The position numbers and the translations under genes are program-made. A stretch of 64,000 nt of DNA from Rhinopithecus roxellana (Eukaryota > Chordata > Mammalia > Primates > Cercopithecidae), in contig NC_044563.1 of assembly GCF_007565055.1 (NCBI RefSeq), forward strand, positions 96,805,489 to 96,869,488, given 5' to 3'. Positions 11,661 to 23,794 of the stretch are shown here, piece after piece. The number at the start of each line of letters is the position of its first letter. Position 1 is the first letter of the stretch. The notes under the pieces are model-generated. The model ran no database searches and was not told the origin of the DNA. It saw nothing but the letters and a program-made list of their open reading frames with translations.

Positions 11661-13317
11661 AGCACATGGCCTTATGCTAATAGGTGCATCCAAACCATAC
11701 CTAAGAAATCTTCTGCAAGTATGAGGTGGCCAAAAATATCAGAAAAAAATTTTAACAAGCGTTTATAAACTAATATAAAACTAGAAAAAAATACAATTAT
11801 AACAGTAGTATAGAATGCATTAGATTACCAAAATCTTTTCCTAAATTGTTTTTAAAAGAAAAATTTGAGAATATAGACAAAATAGTCCTCTATTTTACAT
11901 TATATAAATCATTTACTTCACAATATAAACAACATTTTATTTCATATGGATAATACATTCAGAATATGCCTGCTTAGAGAAATCATACATTTGCTGTTGT
12001 GGAAACAATAAATAAATAATAAAAAAATTTAAAAAATGAGAAATCATACTTTGTTCCTAAAAATTTAAGTTTTCTTAATAGCTAGTAACTCTAAAATTCA
12101 TACAAGTATAAAATTTGCACAATGTTGAAACTAAACAAGAAACCAAGCAAAGTATCTAGAGTTAATAGATAAAAGATAAAAGAAGGAACAGCCAAACACA
12201 GGAATCCTACACTGCCTACTTCCAGAATTCAGTCACTGGTCTGCAAAACACTAAACCATGTACCAATTTACTCAATCCATGAAGCAATGCAGTCTACATT
12301 GTCACAACTACACTTTCCCAGCTGCTTCCACTCCTGAAGAACTCAAATCAGGTAGCTACTAAATCATCTCAAGTTGCTCCTGTCATGTGATGACCAATGG
12401 AGAAAACTGTGATCCAACTTTTCTTTGCCAAAAACGTTTTACTTCCCCACTGAGCACATGGTGTTCATACTCACGATTCTGCCCATGTGTGAATATCTTT
12501 TTTAATTTCCATAATAAAAAACTAGAAAAAATAACCTCCATCATGAACCACTTAATTGTTAAAAACATCTATGTCTCCATTTAACTCCTTCCTCATCTTC
12601 CAAAGAATTCTACATAATTTTTCAAAAGTATTAGAAATAATATAATACAAATATTTTACTTTTAGCATTGCAACACTATTTATTACTGCAAATGATAATT
12701 AGTTGAGCTATCTTATAGTTCAAATAGGTTTATGTAGACTATCCTAGTGAACAAGAAATTATGTACAGCATTGTTGTATGGAAAAAAAAAATCTGCTTCC
12801 ATGGAACTTTTGTTTGATTTCCAACTTCCCTAAAATTACTAAACTTTCAAAGTTCTTTTCATACAATGTCATGTTGTTTTTCCCTCAGAAAAATTTCCCT
12901 CATAAGAAAGAGGTTATTATAAATACCTTTGTTATTTACCTACCAGTTGTTCCAAATGTTGTGTCTTTTAATTTTCATTAGGTCTTTTATGTCTACCAGA
13001 TGTGTCTCTTGCTACTGCTCATTAGAATAAGCAAATTACCTCAGTATATACTGGACTTCTGTAGATTTCAAGGCTCTGATTTAAAAGTTGTCATTTGGAA
13101 TCTGGCAAAACAGTCCTGTTGGAAAAGTTTCAAAAAATAAATTTCAGTACTTTGGAGCCCTTTCCTACTCTAGAAACTAAAAAATCCTGTGTCAAACATA
13201 GATTAATGACCCACTATTAGAGCATATTACAGTGGAATGTTACTAAAAGCATGAGTAAATCATGTTTACCTTGTACAGTATGGGACCTGCTCCCATTCTG
13301 TTATGGAAAGCCTAAAC
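11661..13317. other. AT-rich intergenic DNA, nothing recognised
   Basis: Unique-looking sequence without convincing coding content. Short frames on both strands around 12380-12980 match nothing I know. Confidence 0.45.
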
Positions 13318-13640
13318 CTGCATTGTCCAACGGGATAGCCAATAGCCACACGGGGCTCTTGGGTGCTAGAAATGTGACTAGCCTTAATTGAGAAAGGCTG
13401 TAGTATAAAGTACACACCAGATTTTTTAAGAATATAATCTAAAATATCTCTCATTAGTAATTTTTATAATTATATATTGAAATAATACTATTTTTGATAT
13501 ATTGGGTTCTAATACATTAGAAACATGAATTCCACCTGTTGCTTTTCACCTTTTTTAGTATGACTACTAGAAATTTTTAAATTACATACGTGATTCGCAT
13601 TTGTGACTCAGATTATATTTCTGTAGAATAGCACTGTCTT
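13318..13640. mobile_element. Non-autonomous hAT-type DNA transposon
   Basis: The ends resemble inverted copies: CATTGTCCAACGGGATAGCC at the left and AGAATAGCACTGTC at the right. The interior (AGCCACACGGGGCTC, TCTCATTAGTAATTTTTATA, ATATATTGGGTTCTAATACA) matches a common primate MER-class element of the hAT group. I do not commit to a subfamily. Confidence 0.65.
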
Positions 13641-14145
13641 GCTATAATAAGATTTTTACAGTTAAGTTAGTTTTTGGTGTTTTATTTTCCCCAAAGAAAT
13701 AGTTTATGATTAATGTGTTGTGGATAGCCCATAGGAAGCAAGGTCCTTAATGAAAACTTAAACTTTCAATGAGAATTAGAAAGAAAAAAAGAGGAGTGGG
13801 GAATAAAAGAGGAACAGAAACATTGTAGGAATAGATAATAAACATTAACTTCTTCTCTACTCAAAGCAAAAAGTACTATATATTCAAAAACATTGTAACA
13901 GCTAAATATGTTTATTATTATTAAAACACTGCTTAGCAAGGAAGTAAAAAACAGATAAAAACAATAGTTTAATGGTTTTGAAGTTTTACTTTTTTCCAAC
14001 TACTCTCAGTTGAGGGAACAAAAATTAGCAAAAAAGAAAAAAAAATCAACTGCTTTTCCCTGTATCAAATGATAGGTAGTAAGAAATTCCGAAGTTCTAG
14101 TCTCCAAAGAATAGTACTATAATATTTTTTTAAATAAGCATAAGA
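13641..14145. other. Intergenic DNA, nothing recognised
   Basis: AT-rich and without features beyond short A-runs. Confidence 0.4.
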
Positions 14146-14448
14146 GGCCAGGCATAGTGACTCATGCCTGCAATCCCAGCACTTTGGAAGGCCAAGGTGG
14201 GAGAATCAAGCATAGGCCAGGAGTTCAGGGACAGCCTAGCCAACATGGTGAAACCTCGTCTCTACTAAAAATACAAAAAATTATCCAGGCATGGTGGTGC
14301 ATGCCTGTAATCCCAGCTACTTGGGAGGCTGAGGCCCAAGAATTGCTTCAGCCTGGGAAGCGGAGGTTGCAACAAACCGACATTGTGCCACTGCAGTCTA
14401 GCCTGGGTGACAGAGCAAGACTCTGTCTGAAAAAAAAAAAAAAAAAAA
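14146..14448 (+). mobile_element. AluS/J SINE
   Basis: Dimeric Alu beginning GGCCAGGCATAGTGACTCAT, ending in an 18-A tail. Confidence 0.92.
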
Positions 14449-14458
14449 TGCATTAGTA

Positions 14459-14592
14459 GTCAGGTGTGGTGGTATGCACCTATAGTCCCAGCTACTAGGG
14501 AGGCTGAGGCCAAAGGATCACTTGAGCTTAGGAGTTGGAGGCCAGCCTGTGCAACATAGAGAGAACCCATCTCTAAAACAAAACAAAAAAAG
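14459..14592 (+). mobile_element. Alu monomer (FLAM-like)
   Basis: A single Alu-like arm with an AAAACAAAACAAAAAAA tail. GCATTAGTA occurs on both sides, consistent with a separate insertion next to the preceding Alu. Confidence 0.75.
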
Positions 14593-14639
14593 GCATTAGT
14601 AAAGCTGGTCAGTAACCATATATCGTTTTCTTCTGAGAA

Positions 14640-15305
14640 AGTTCACTTGCTTCATATTAGTGATCATTTCATTTCAATGGTTATAAAGGAACAGTTCAAA
14701 TTTTATGGTCTGAGCATATGGGAGTATAAATTGGTACAAGCAGTTTGGAAAACCTTTTGGCATTATTATCTACTCCTAAGCATATTCTCAACAGTAACAC
14801 ATGCACATTTATATAAAAAATATATAAAAATGTTCATAGCAGCATCATTCATAATAAGTCAAAAACTGGAAACAACTCACATACCCATCGACAAATGAAT
14901 TCATACAATGGCATACTATATAGAATAAAATGAACCAACCACTACTATAAAATAATAATGATTCTCATAAATATAACATTGTGTAAAGGAAGCTAGATAT
15001 AAAAAATATACTGTATGATTCTATTTAAATAAAGCTCAAAAACAGAAAAAAAATTAATTTATGATCTTAAAAGTCAAGATAGTTACCTTTGAGGGGGTCA
15101 TAGTAATTGAGAGGGAAGGAAGGAGTCAGTAGCACCGAAAATGTTTTATTTCTTTTTTTTTTTTTTTTATGTTTTATTTCTTGACCCAGGTAGTGGTTAT
15201 ATAGATATGTTCATTTTGTGATGAATGAGCTATATACGCTTATGATTTGTATACTTTTCTGTATGTCTATTATGTTTTCATCAAAATATAATTCAAAAAA
15301 TAAAA
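14640..15305 (+). mobile_element. Old L1 (L1M) 3' end
   Basis: Diverged L1 order: AAAATGTTCATAGCAGCATC, GTCAAAAACTGGAAACAACT, then the 3' UTR phrase GACCCAGGTAGTGGTTATAT and TCATCAAAATATAA at the end. Confidence 0.82.
15141..15182 (-). mobile_element. Poly(T) insertion flanked by 14-bp duplications
   Basis: ATGTTTTATTTCTT occurs at 15141-15154 and again at 15169-15182, separated by a pure T run (15153-15168). L1 3' ends normally carry this site once. It could be a bodyless poly(A) retroinsertion on the minus strand, or a slippage duplication. Confidence 0.55.
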
Positions 15306-17070
15306 TCTATGGTTATACTAAAATTTCATTTTATATTATGAATATTTGAAATTAGGAATATTTTTGCTAAATTGTTTTTTAAATGTGGTTTTGTCCTTAA
15401 GATTACTTTCATATTTATTAAATTCATAAAATCACAGAGCATTACAGATGGAAGAAACTTAGAACAAACTAGTTTGACTCTGTGAGAAGTTAGGTGACTT
15501 GGCCAAGATGATATCAATATCAGTAATGAGACTAAAATGTAGAACTTTCATATTATATTACAGAACTTTTTAAGTTTTTAATTTCAGAGAATTAGACTCC
15601 ATTAGAAAGAACTAGGATTTCTTCTGAAATCTTGATTTATAATGCTAAAAGAAAAAAATCTACAAATCACCAAATGTTATTCATTTTTCTATTTCTTTGA
15701 TAATAAAACAATGAATAAATCATAAAACAAGGAAGGAAAATCATTCTTGGCTGTTTGGAGAGGAACTTTATAAGAACTGGTAACCTATGTCCTTTGCATA
15801 TCTTTTTGAAACTTATTCTTCATGAAGACAGATATAGAACATTTGTGTTCAATTACTGTATTAAAAACAGAATAGTCTCACTACACACTACCTTCTTTCT
15901 CTTACTTTTTGCAGCTTGTTTGTAAACAAGTTTAGCAGTAGCACAATCAAGAAGTATTGATTCCTTCTAGAAATGCACCTACATTTGAGCTATTCACAAT
16001 TCACAAAAATTCAAGGATATAACCACTTATTCTCCTCGTTTCCTTCACACTTTAAAATATGGCAACTCTTCCTCTTTGTGTGTTTTTTTTTTTTTTTTTT
16101 AAGCTTTTCTTCTGGCTCAGAAATGTAAAATAAGCTATGACAACATCCTTTATATCTGTTCTTTTCCTATTTTTCTTTTTTTTTTTCTTTTCCAACCATT
16201 TTGTTTTAGGGGAGGGAAAAGAAGGAGAGTTCTAAGAAAAGCTTTTTGTAACAGGTTCAAAAGTATAAAAGCCATTTCAAGCTCCAGACATTTGTAGCCT
16301 TTATTTCTTTAGTCCTTGAAAGGGCTTTTTAAATGTTAACAGCTAAGATAGGACTGCTTTCCTATACTGATGTTCCAGGCTTCATTTCCTTTGTAGTCTT
16401 GAGTTCTTCCCCATCCTCAATCCCCCAGTAACCTCCATGCAGGCTTCCTTTTCAAAACAAAACAAACAACAATTTTTTTAAAAAAATATTTCATTCCTCA
16501 TGATACACATACAAGCAGACTTCTAAGATCCCGTACACAATGGACACCTCTAATGATTTAGAGAATTAAAATATTTTGCTTGAATTTCTTCCATATTTGG
16601 TGATTTAATGTGCCCATTTATGCTTTCATTTCTAAAATAATAACATGTCACCTGCAAAGTTATTACAGCTAAAGTAGCTAACAAGAAGCTTTGTTGACCC
16701 CCTCTTCAGGAATGCTGAAATTTAATTTTTAAAAAAATATCAGCCAAAACATGTTCATTTATGTATTTAAATTTTTTAAATCAGTATGTACATATGATCC
16801 TGGGTCAGAAATAAATTGCATATATGCCAAGAAACAAGTCTGAAACACTGTATTCCAAGGTCTTAATAGTGATTACTATTCCTGAGTGGTGAGATTATAA
16901 ATGTTTTTATTTTTAAATTTTATTCTTGCTTCTGAATATATTTTAATTTATCTTCAGTGTACATGCATTGTTTGTGACAATGGAAAATATTACTCTTCAT
17001 TTTAAAAAGAAATGCTGTTTTCTTATTTTTCAGCACATCATATAGGTACTTTTAAAACATCCACATATAT
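15306..17070. other. Intergenic DNA, nothing recognised
   Basis: Unique-looking DNA with T-rich tracts near 16085-16101 and 16176-16190. No gene or family assigned. Confidence 0.45.
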
Positions 17071-17203
17071 AGGCTGGGTGTGGTGGCTCATGCCTGTAAT
17101 CTCAGCACTCTGGGAAGTTAAGGTGGGTAGATTGTTTGAGCAGAGGAGTTAAAGACCAACCTGGGCAACATGGCGAAACCTTTCTTCTATTTTTAAAATT
17201 AAA
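17071..17203 (+). mobile_element. Alu left monomer (FLAM-like)
   Basis: GGCTGGGTGTGGTGGCTCAT through CTGGGCAACATGGCGAAACC, with no right arm. Confidence 0.8.
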
Positions 17204-17204
17204 A

Positions 17205-17224
17205 GAGAGAGAGAGAGAGAGAGA
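17205..17224. repeat. (GA)10 microsatellite
   Basis: Ten GA units at the end of the Alu monomer. Confidence 0.9.
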
Positions 17225-17225
17225 A

Positions 17226-17864
17226 ATCCAAAGGTATACATTTATAATTAACTACTTATATTACACAGGCACATAATTTTAAAATATAATTTCTAAAATT
17301 GTAAAACTATAAGTCATATAAATATAAAAACAGCATGAGTCAAAATGTTAAGCGTCAAGGAGTTTACTTAACTGAGTAATTAATGAGGAAACCAGTAAAT
17401 TAAAACCAATTCATTATAGAATTTGACTTACAGAAATTTGTATTCTCTACTGGATAAAGTCCATTTGCATTGCCAAGAATAAGAATAATTTACATTGTTA
17501 TGGGCCAAAATCATTTGCATCCTTTTCAGATGTATAAAATTTCTCTTTTATCCCTACAGAGTTGTAAAATAGCCTACTCAATCAAAGATGATCAAAAGTA
17601 CACACTCATTTAGAATCAAATAATCCCTGGAGAGTCCCTACACATTCAGCATTCCCCTGAAAGAAAACCCAGTTATCAGTTTTGCCTGCTTCCAAGTTTT
17701 TGACAAATTTTCTTGATATAATTTACTAATTAGTAAACATGCTTTCTTACGTATCACCTAGAAATGTTTAGTAAAGTTTTCTGTACCTTGATATAATCAA
17801 GGCATATCAGAGAATATTTGATAGTATAAACTAGGTTAGTATAAACTTTAGAAACCTCACACCA
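17226..17864. other. Intergenic DNA, nothing recognised
   Basis: AT-rich unique sequence. Confidence 0.4.
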
Positions 17865-18162
17865 GGCCAGGTACAGTGGCTCACACCTGTAATGCCAACA
17901 TTTTGGGAGGCCAAGGCTGGAGGATCACTTGAGTCCAGGAGTTCAAGGCTAGCCTGGGCAACATAGTGAGACCTCACCTCTACAAAAAATAAACAAAATT
18001 AGCCATGCAAGGTGGTATGGGCTTGTAGTCCAGCTACTAAGGAGGCTGAGGTGGGAGGATTGCTTGATCCCAGGAGGTAGAGGCTGCACCATGGCACCCC
18101 AGCCTGGGCAACAGAACAAAACTGTCTCAAAAAACAAAACAAACAAACAAACAAACAAAAAC
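17865..18162 (+). mobile_element. AluJ-like SINE
   Basis: Diverged dimeric Alu with a short internal loss in the right arm. The tail is (CAAA)n at about 18137-18160. Confidence 0.9.
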
Positions 18163-18412
18163 ACTTTATACTAGTTTAAATCATGGAACATTAGTAAATT
18201 ATAAAAACATAATGAAATACTGATATATGAAATAGGAAATACTGCATATGAGTAATTTTTATGTATGCAATATAAAAACATAATCACAAACAAAATATCC
18301 ATGAGGAAACAAGCTGTCAAACAAAATACGATCAGCTTTGAGTTTTCCTATCAGCAACTTTTCGAAGTTGAGAAAATTTTAAGGGATAAAACCTTAAAAC
18401 TGGGCCGGGCGC

Positions 18413-18696
18413 GGTGGCTCAAGCCTGTAATCCCAGCACTTTGGGAGGCCGAGACGGGCGGATCACGAGGTCAGGAGATCAAGACCATTCTGGCTAACAC
18501 GGTGAAACCCCGTCTCTACTAAAAAATACAAAAAACGAGCCGGGCGTGGTGGCGGGCGCCTGTAGTCCCAGCTACTCGGGAGGCTGAGGCAGGAGAATGG
18601 CGTAAACCCGGGAGGCGCAGCTTGCAGTGAGCTGAGATCCGGCCACTGCACTCCAGCCTGGACGACAGAGCAAGACTCCCGCCTCAAAAAAAAAAA
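18413..18696 (+). mobile_element. AluY SINE, Old World monkey type
   Basis: Low divergence, GGCCGGGCGCGGTGGCTCAA start and GATCCGGCCACTGCACTCC right arm. CTTAAAACT on both sides fits a short target duplication. Confidence 0.95.
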
Positions 18697-19310
18697 TCTT
18701 AAAACTAAGAAAAGTCCAGTAACATCTTCCTGGTGAACCACAAAGGGACTATACTGAGGAGACCCCCAACTCAAAGTAAATAGACTGTAGCACCAATTGG
18801 CCAACTTTAGGTAAGTGGTGGGGTACATTTTACCCAGGTGAGGGACGGGGTTGGGCCTGGGGCCCAACTTAGGACAATCTCTCCTAAGATAGAGAAGGTT
18901 AAAGGCCCTTTTAATAAAAGGCAAGGACACTTGATTAAACTTAGGTTCAAGGCCCAACTTAGGAAGCTTAGAGTCCTTCCTAAGATTTAGGGTGTTAGAG
19001 GTCCCACTTAGAAAAGTCTATCTTGGCTAAAAATGGATTTGGCACTATGGGACGCTAACCACTATTCTCTTTGGATTAATCTGCCTTGCACTCTTTGCTG
19101 ATGGCTATGGGTGACAGGATTAGGTATATACAAGATCATGGGACATGAGGAACTTTTTTTCTTCCCCAAGGGGGAAACTTGAGAGCTGATGGGTCTGCTG
19201 GAAAAGATCCCTTCACAACTGACAAGCAGCCGCCTGAAATTTGATTCAGTGTCACTGCAATGAGTGGGTCTTTCTCTAGCCTCCCTGAGCTCTCTACCTT
19301 CCCTGTTCCA
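18697..19310. other. Unassigned block, possibly ERV-derived
   Basis: More GC-rich than its surroundings, with internally related phrases (GGCCCAACTTAGGA at about 18862 and 18951, CTCCTAAGAT and CTTCCTAAGATT). It ends where an LTR fragment begins. The style suggests retroviral internal or untranslated sequence, but I cannot name a family and no protein domain is readable. Confidence 0.35.
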
Positions 19311-19533
19311 TGCAGGCAATGCTTCTCTCTCTCTCTCTTTCCTACCAGCCGTGTGAAGAATTGCCTGCTTCCCCTTCGCCTTTCACCATGATTGTAAGTT
19401 TCCTGAGGTCTCCCCAGCCATGCCTCTTGTATAGCCTGCAGAACTGTGAGTCAATTAAACCCATTTTCTTCATTAATTACGCACTTTTAAGTAATTCTTT
19501 ATAGCACTGTGATAATGGAATAATATATAAAAT
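19311..19533 (+). mobile_element. MST-type LTR, 3' part
   Basis: CGCCTTTCACCATGATTGTA, TTCCTGAGGTCTCCCCAGCC and GTGAGTCAATTAAACCCATT match the second half of an MST LTR. The first half is absent. Confidence 0.75.
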
Positions 19534-21195
19534 TGCACAAATGGAACAGAATAGAGCCCAGAAATAAGGCTGCACATCTACAACCATCTGATCTTTGACA
19601 TAGCTGACAAAAACAAGCAATGGGGAAAAGACTCCCTATTCAATAAATGGTGCTGGGATAACTGGTTAGTCATATGCAGAAGATGGAAGCTGGACCCCTT
19701 CCTTACACAAAAATCAACTTAAGATGGATAAAAGACTTAAATATAAAACCAACAACTATAAAAACCCCGAAAGACAACCTAGGCAATACCATCCTGGACA
19801 TAAGAACAGGTAAAGATTTCATGACAAAGCCACCAAAAGCAATCACGACAAAAGTAAAAATTAATAAACTTAAGAAATTCCACACTGCAAAAAAACACTA
19901 TATCAATAGAATAAATGGACAACCTACAGAATGGGAGAACGTATTTGCAAACTATGCATCTGACAAAGGTCTAATATCTAGCATCTACAAGAAACCTAAA
20001 CAATTTAAACAAATTTACAAGATAGAAACAAACAACCCCATTAAAAAGGGCAATGGGCAGGGTGCAGTGGCTCATACCTGTAATCCCAGCACTTGGGAGG
20101 CCAAGGAAGGAGGATCGTTTGATGTCAGGAGTTCAAGAGCAGCCTGGCCAACATGGTGAGACCCTGTCTCTACAAAAATACAAAAATTAGCTGGGTGTGG
20201 TAGCACGTGCCTTTAATCCCAGCTACTTGGGAGGCTGAGACAGAAGAATCACTTGAACCCAGGAGGCAGAGGCTGCAGTGAGCCAAGATCATACCACTGC
20301 ACTCCAGCCTGTATGACAAAGTGAAACTTTGTCTCAAAAAAAAAAAAAAAAAAGGCAAAGGACATGAAATGACACTTCTCAAAAGAAAACATACATGCAG
20401 CCAATGAGCATATGGAAAAAAGCTCAATGTCACTATCATTAGAGAAATGCACATCAAAACCACAATGAGATACCATCTCACACCAGTCAAAATGGCTCTT
20501 ACTAAAAAGTAAAAAACAATAGATGCTGGCACAGTTGCAGAGAAAAGGGAACACCTATATACTATTGGTGGGAGTGTAACTTAGTTCAACCATTGTGGAA
20601 AGCAGTATGGCAATTCCTCAAAGAGCTAAAAGGAGAACTACCATTCAATCCAGGAATCCCATTACTGGGTATATACCCAAAGGAATATAAATCACTCTAC
20701 CATAAGACACATGCACACAAATGTTCATTGCAGCACTCTTCACAGTAGCAAAGACATGGAATCAACCTAATTGTCCATCAATTATAGATTGGATAAAGAA
20801 AATATAGTACATAGACACCATGGAATAGTATGCCGTCATAAAAAAGGATGAGATCATGTCTTTTGCGGGAATATGGATAGAGCTGGAGGCCATTATCCTT
20901 AGCAAACTAACGCGGGAACAGAAAACCAAATACCACATGTTCTCACCTATAAGAAGCATCTAAATGATAAGAACCTATGAATACAAAGAAGGAAACAACA
21001 GACATTGGGGGCTTCTTGAGGGGGGAAGGTGGGAGGAGCAAATGGAACGGAGAAGATAACTATTGGATACTGGGTTTAATACCTAGGTGATGAGATAATA
21101 TATGCAACAAACTTCTGTGGCATGTGTTTACCTATGTAACAAACCTTCACATGTACCCCCAAACCTAAAATGAAAGTTAAAAAGAAAAAAAAAAC
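19534..21195 (+). mobile_element. L1 3' part (primate L1P age), 5'-truncated
   Basis: Begins in late ORF2 (AATGGAACAGAATAGAGCCC) and ends in the L1 3' UTR (ACATGTACCCCCAAACCTAA) with an A-rich tail. An Alu splits it. The ORF2 remnant is broken. Confidence 0.92.
20055..20353 (+). mobile_element. AluS/J SINE in the L1
   Basis: Dimeric Alu with A-tail. Related flanks GGGCAATGG and GGCAAAGG suggest a decayed target duplication. Confidence 0.9.
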
Positions 21196-21210
21196 TGAGA
21201 AAAGTCCATC

Positions 21211-21485
21211 TACAGCAAGGCGCAATAGCTCACACCTGTAATCCTAGCACTTTGGGAAGCTGAGGCGGGCAGATCACTTGAGGCCAGGAGTTGGACACCA
21301 GCCTGGCCAACATGGTGAAGCCCCATCTCCACTAAAAATACAAAAATTAGCCCGGCATGGTGGTGGGGGCCTGTGATCCCAGCTACTTGAACCCGGGAGG
21401 CAGAAGTTGCAGTGAGTCAAGACTGAGCCACTGCATTCCAGCCTGGGTAACAGAGAGAGACTCCAACTCAAAAAATAAAAAAGAA
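21211..21485 (+). mobile_element. AluS SINE with right-arm deletion
   Basis: Flanked by a 13-bp duplication AGAAAAGTCCATC (21198-21210, 21486-21498). A segment is missing around the GCTACTT/GAACCC junction near 21389. Confidence 0.93.
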
Positions 21486-21498
21486 AGAAAAGTCCATC

Positions 21499-21949
21499 CA
21501 CTCAATTTTTCCCCTTTCCCCTCTCAACTAAGAAATGATTGCCGTTATTTGAATTTTACAATGGAACAACTAAATCCAAATCACAGAAGCATAGTCTGAT
21601 GAAGAAACTTGAGGCCCAAATAATTTCTGTGACTCTCTGAAGTCTCAAAAACCACTGATTCAACAATACTAGTTTGTATACAAATTATAATTCACATTTG
21701 TACTATATTACATAAAACTGGGCCTTAAACGTAAAAGTAATTTTTAAATTACTGAATACAATAACTAATTAGTTAATTGATACACACAAGCACATTGAGG
21801 GAATACTTGGATTTTTAGACTATTGTCTTGAAAGAGAATAAATCTCCTTTCTTGGAGGTAAGCATCCCAAATTTGAAGAAAATTGATTATTTGCAATTTT
21901 TCACTCAATAAACATGTATACCATGTGTGAATTAACTCTGTGTAGCAGC
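21499..21949. other. Intergenic DNA, nothing recognised
   Basis: AT-rich unique sequence. Confidence 0.4.
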
Positions 21950-22115
21950 ATAACATAGTGATTAAGAGCATAAACACTTAGAGCCAGACTAGGCCATCAG
22001 CTCTACTAATTCAGCTCTGCCTCAGTTTCCTGATCTGTAAAACGGATAATAATAGTACGTAACAAATGTAAAGCATATGTAAGGAACAAACTGGGCACAA
22101 AGTAAGCATTACCAA
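21950..22115 (+). mobile_element. MIR SINE fragment
   Basis: AACATAGTGATTAAGAGCAT, CCTCAGTTTCCTGATCTGTA and GGGCACAAAGTAAGCATTAC follow the MIR core and tail. Confidence 0.82.
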
Positions 22116-22129
22116 CATGTTTGTCAAGT

Positions 22130-22173
22130 TTGTGGTTCCAAAAAATGTGGTCTTCATTCAGAATGACTGTAGG

Positions 22174-22206
<33 letters not shown>

Positions 22207-22402
22207 AAAGAGGGACAATAAAATGTGGTCCTCAGACCAGCAGCATCAACATCTGAGAATTTGTTAGAAATGTAAATTTTGGGACTCATCAGAGACCTAC
22301 TAAATCAGAAACTCTGGGGTAGGGCTCAGCAATCTAAGCTTAAACAAAACATCTATCAGTTGATTCCAATGCCCATTAACGTTTGGGAACCATTGCTGCA
22401 AA
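22130..22402 (+). mobile_element. MER5A hAT-Charlie MITE, interrupted
   Basis: TGTGGTTCCAAAAAATGTGG is a decayed MER5A start. After an insertion the element resumes with CTCAGACCAGCAGCATCAAC, TAAATCAGAAACTCTGGGGT and GTTTGGGAACCATTGC. Confidence 0.82.
22157..22219 (+). mobile_element. Tiny poly(A) retroinsertion in MER5A
   Basis: AAAATGTGGTCYTCA is repeated at 22142-22156 and 22220-22234 around a 63-bp insert. The insert has about 21 bp of body, a 28-A run (22178-22205) and 14 bp after the A-run. Source unknown. Confidence 0.65.
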
Positions 22403-22529
22403 TTAATAGGATTTTATCTCTTCCTCTCTAGACTTTAGTGCATGTGTGTGTATATATATTCATTAGTATACTTGGTGTTTTGCCCATCTCATCTTTTGTC
22501 ATAAAACTACTGAAATAGTTTCAACACTG

Positions 22530-23405
22530 AAGGTAACTTCACACCCATTAGGATGGTTATAATAAAAAAGATGATGACAAATGTTGGCAATGACGTGGAG
22601 AAATTGAACTCTTTATACACTGTTGATGGGAATGTAAAACAGTACAGCCACTTTGGAAAGCAGTCTGACAGTTCCTCAAAAGGTTAAATATAGAGTAACC
22701 ATATGATCCAGCAATTCCACTCCTAGACATATATTCACAAGAATTGGAAACAAAGTCATACAAAAATCTCTTCTACACAAATGTTCATTGCAGCATTATT
22801 CATAATAGCAAAAAAGTGGAAACAACCCAAATGCCTATCAACTGATGAATGGACAAACCAAATACAGTATATCCATAAAATGGAATCTGATTCAGCCAAA
22901 AAAGGAATGAAGTACTGATACATTCAACAATATGGGTGAACCTTAAAAACATGCCAAGTGGCTGGGCACAGTGACTCATGCCTATAATCCCAACACTTTG
23001 GAAGGCCAAAGCAGGTGGATCCCTTGAACCCAGGAGTTAGAGATCAGTGTGGACAACATGGTGAAACCTTTTCTCTACAAAAAAAATACAAAAATTAGCT
23101 GGGTGTGGTGGTGCACACCTATAGTCCCAGCTACTGAGGAGGCTGAGACAGAGGTTGCAGTGAACAGAGATCGTGCCACTGCACTCCAGCCTGAATGACA
23201 GAGTGAGACCCTGTCTTAAAAAAAGAAAAAAAAAATGCTAAGTGAAACGAACCAGTCACGAAAGACCACATATTGTATGATTCCATTTATATGAAATGGC
23301 TACAAGAGGCAAATATAGAGAGAAAGCAAGTAGATTAGTGGTTGCCTGGGGTTGGGGGAGATGAGAGGAAAACAAGGAGGAGGGATGGCTAACAGGTGCA
23401 GAGTT
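22530..23405 (+). mobile_element. Old L1 (L1M) 3' region
   Basis: CCATTAGGATGGTTATAATA, CATATGATCCAGCAATTCCA, GAAACAACCCAAATGCCTAT and, after an Alu, AAGACCACATATTGTATGAT and GTGGTTGCCTGGGGTTGGGG. Confidence 0.88.
22961..23235 (+). mobile_element. Alu SINE in L1M
   Basis: GCTGGGCACAGTGACTCATG start. ATGCYAAGTG on both sides is the target duplication. Confidence 0.93.
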
Positions 23406-23794
23406 TCTTTTTTTCCTCTCTATATTTTTCCTCATTTGGATGAAGAAAGAAAAATTCAGTTAGCTAAGGATTGAAGTCAACTAAATTTCAATTAATTGAA
23501 ATGTTAGGAAAATTAAGTGTTTTTTATTTATACATGTTATAGTATTACTAATAGATGAATTTTTTTAAAAATTAGAATTTTTAGCACATCCTTAGAATAA
23601 CTTCTTGTTCTGTATTAATTTTAGATTTTTGAAACATGAATATTAAATATAAAGTTAATTGTTTTAAATTTTTTAGTTAATGACCACCAAAAACAATACC
23701 TCCCTTCCTATTTGAACTGTCTTAAAATTCAGAGTTAAATTTAAACTTCAGCTGGGAAAAGGTCTATTTCAGGTTCTTCTAATATCTACCTCAG

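Noticed and set aside
18463..18957. 164-codon minus-strand frame
   Set aside because: Its last part is antisense Alu translation and the rest lies in the unassigned repeat-like block; no protein resemblance.
19674..20159. 161-codon plus-strand frame
   Set aside because: It is L1 ORF2 C-terminal remnant running into an inserted Alu.
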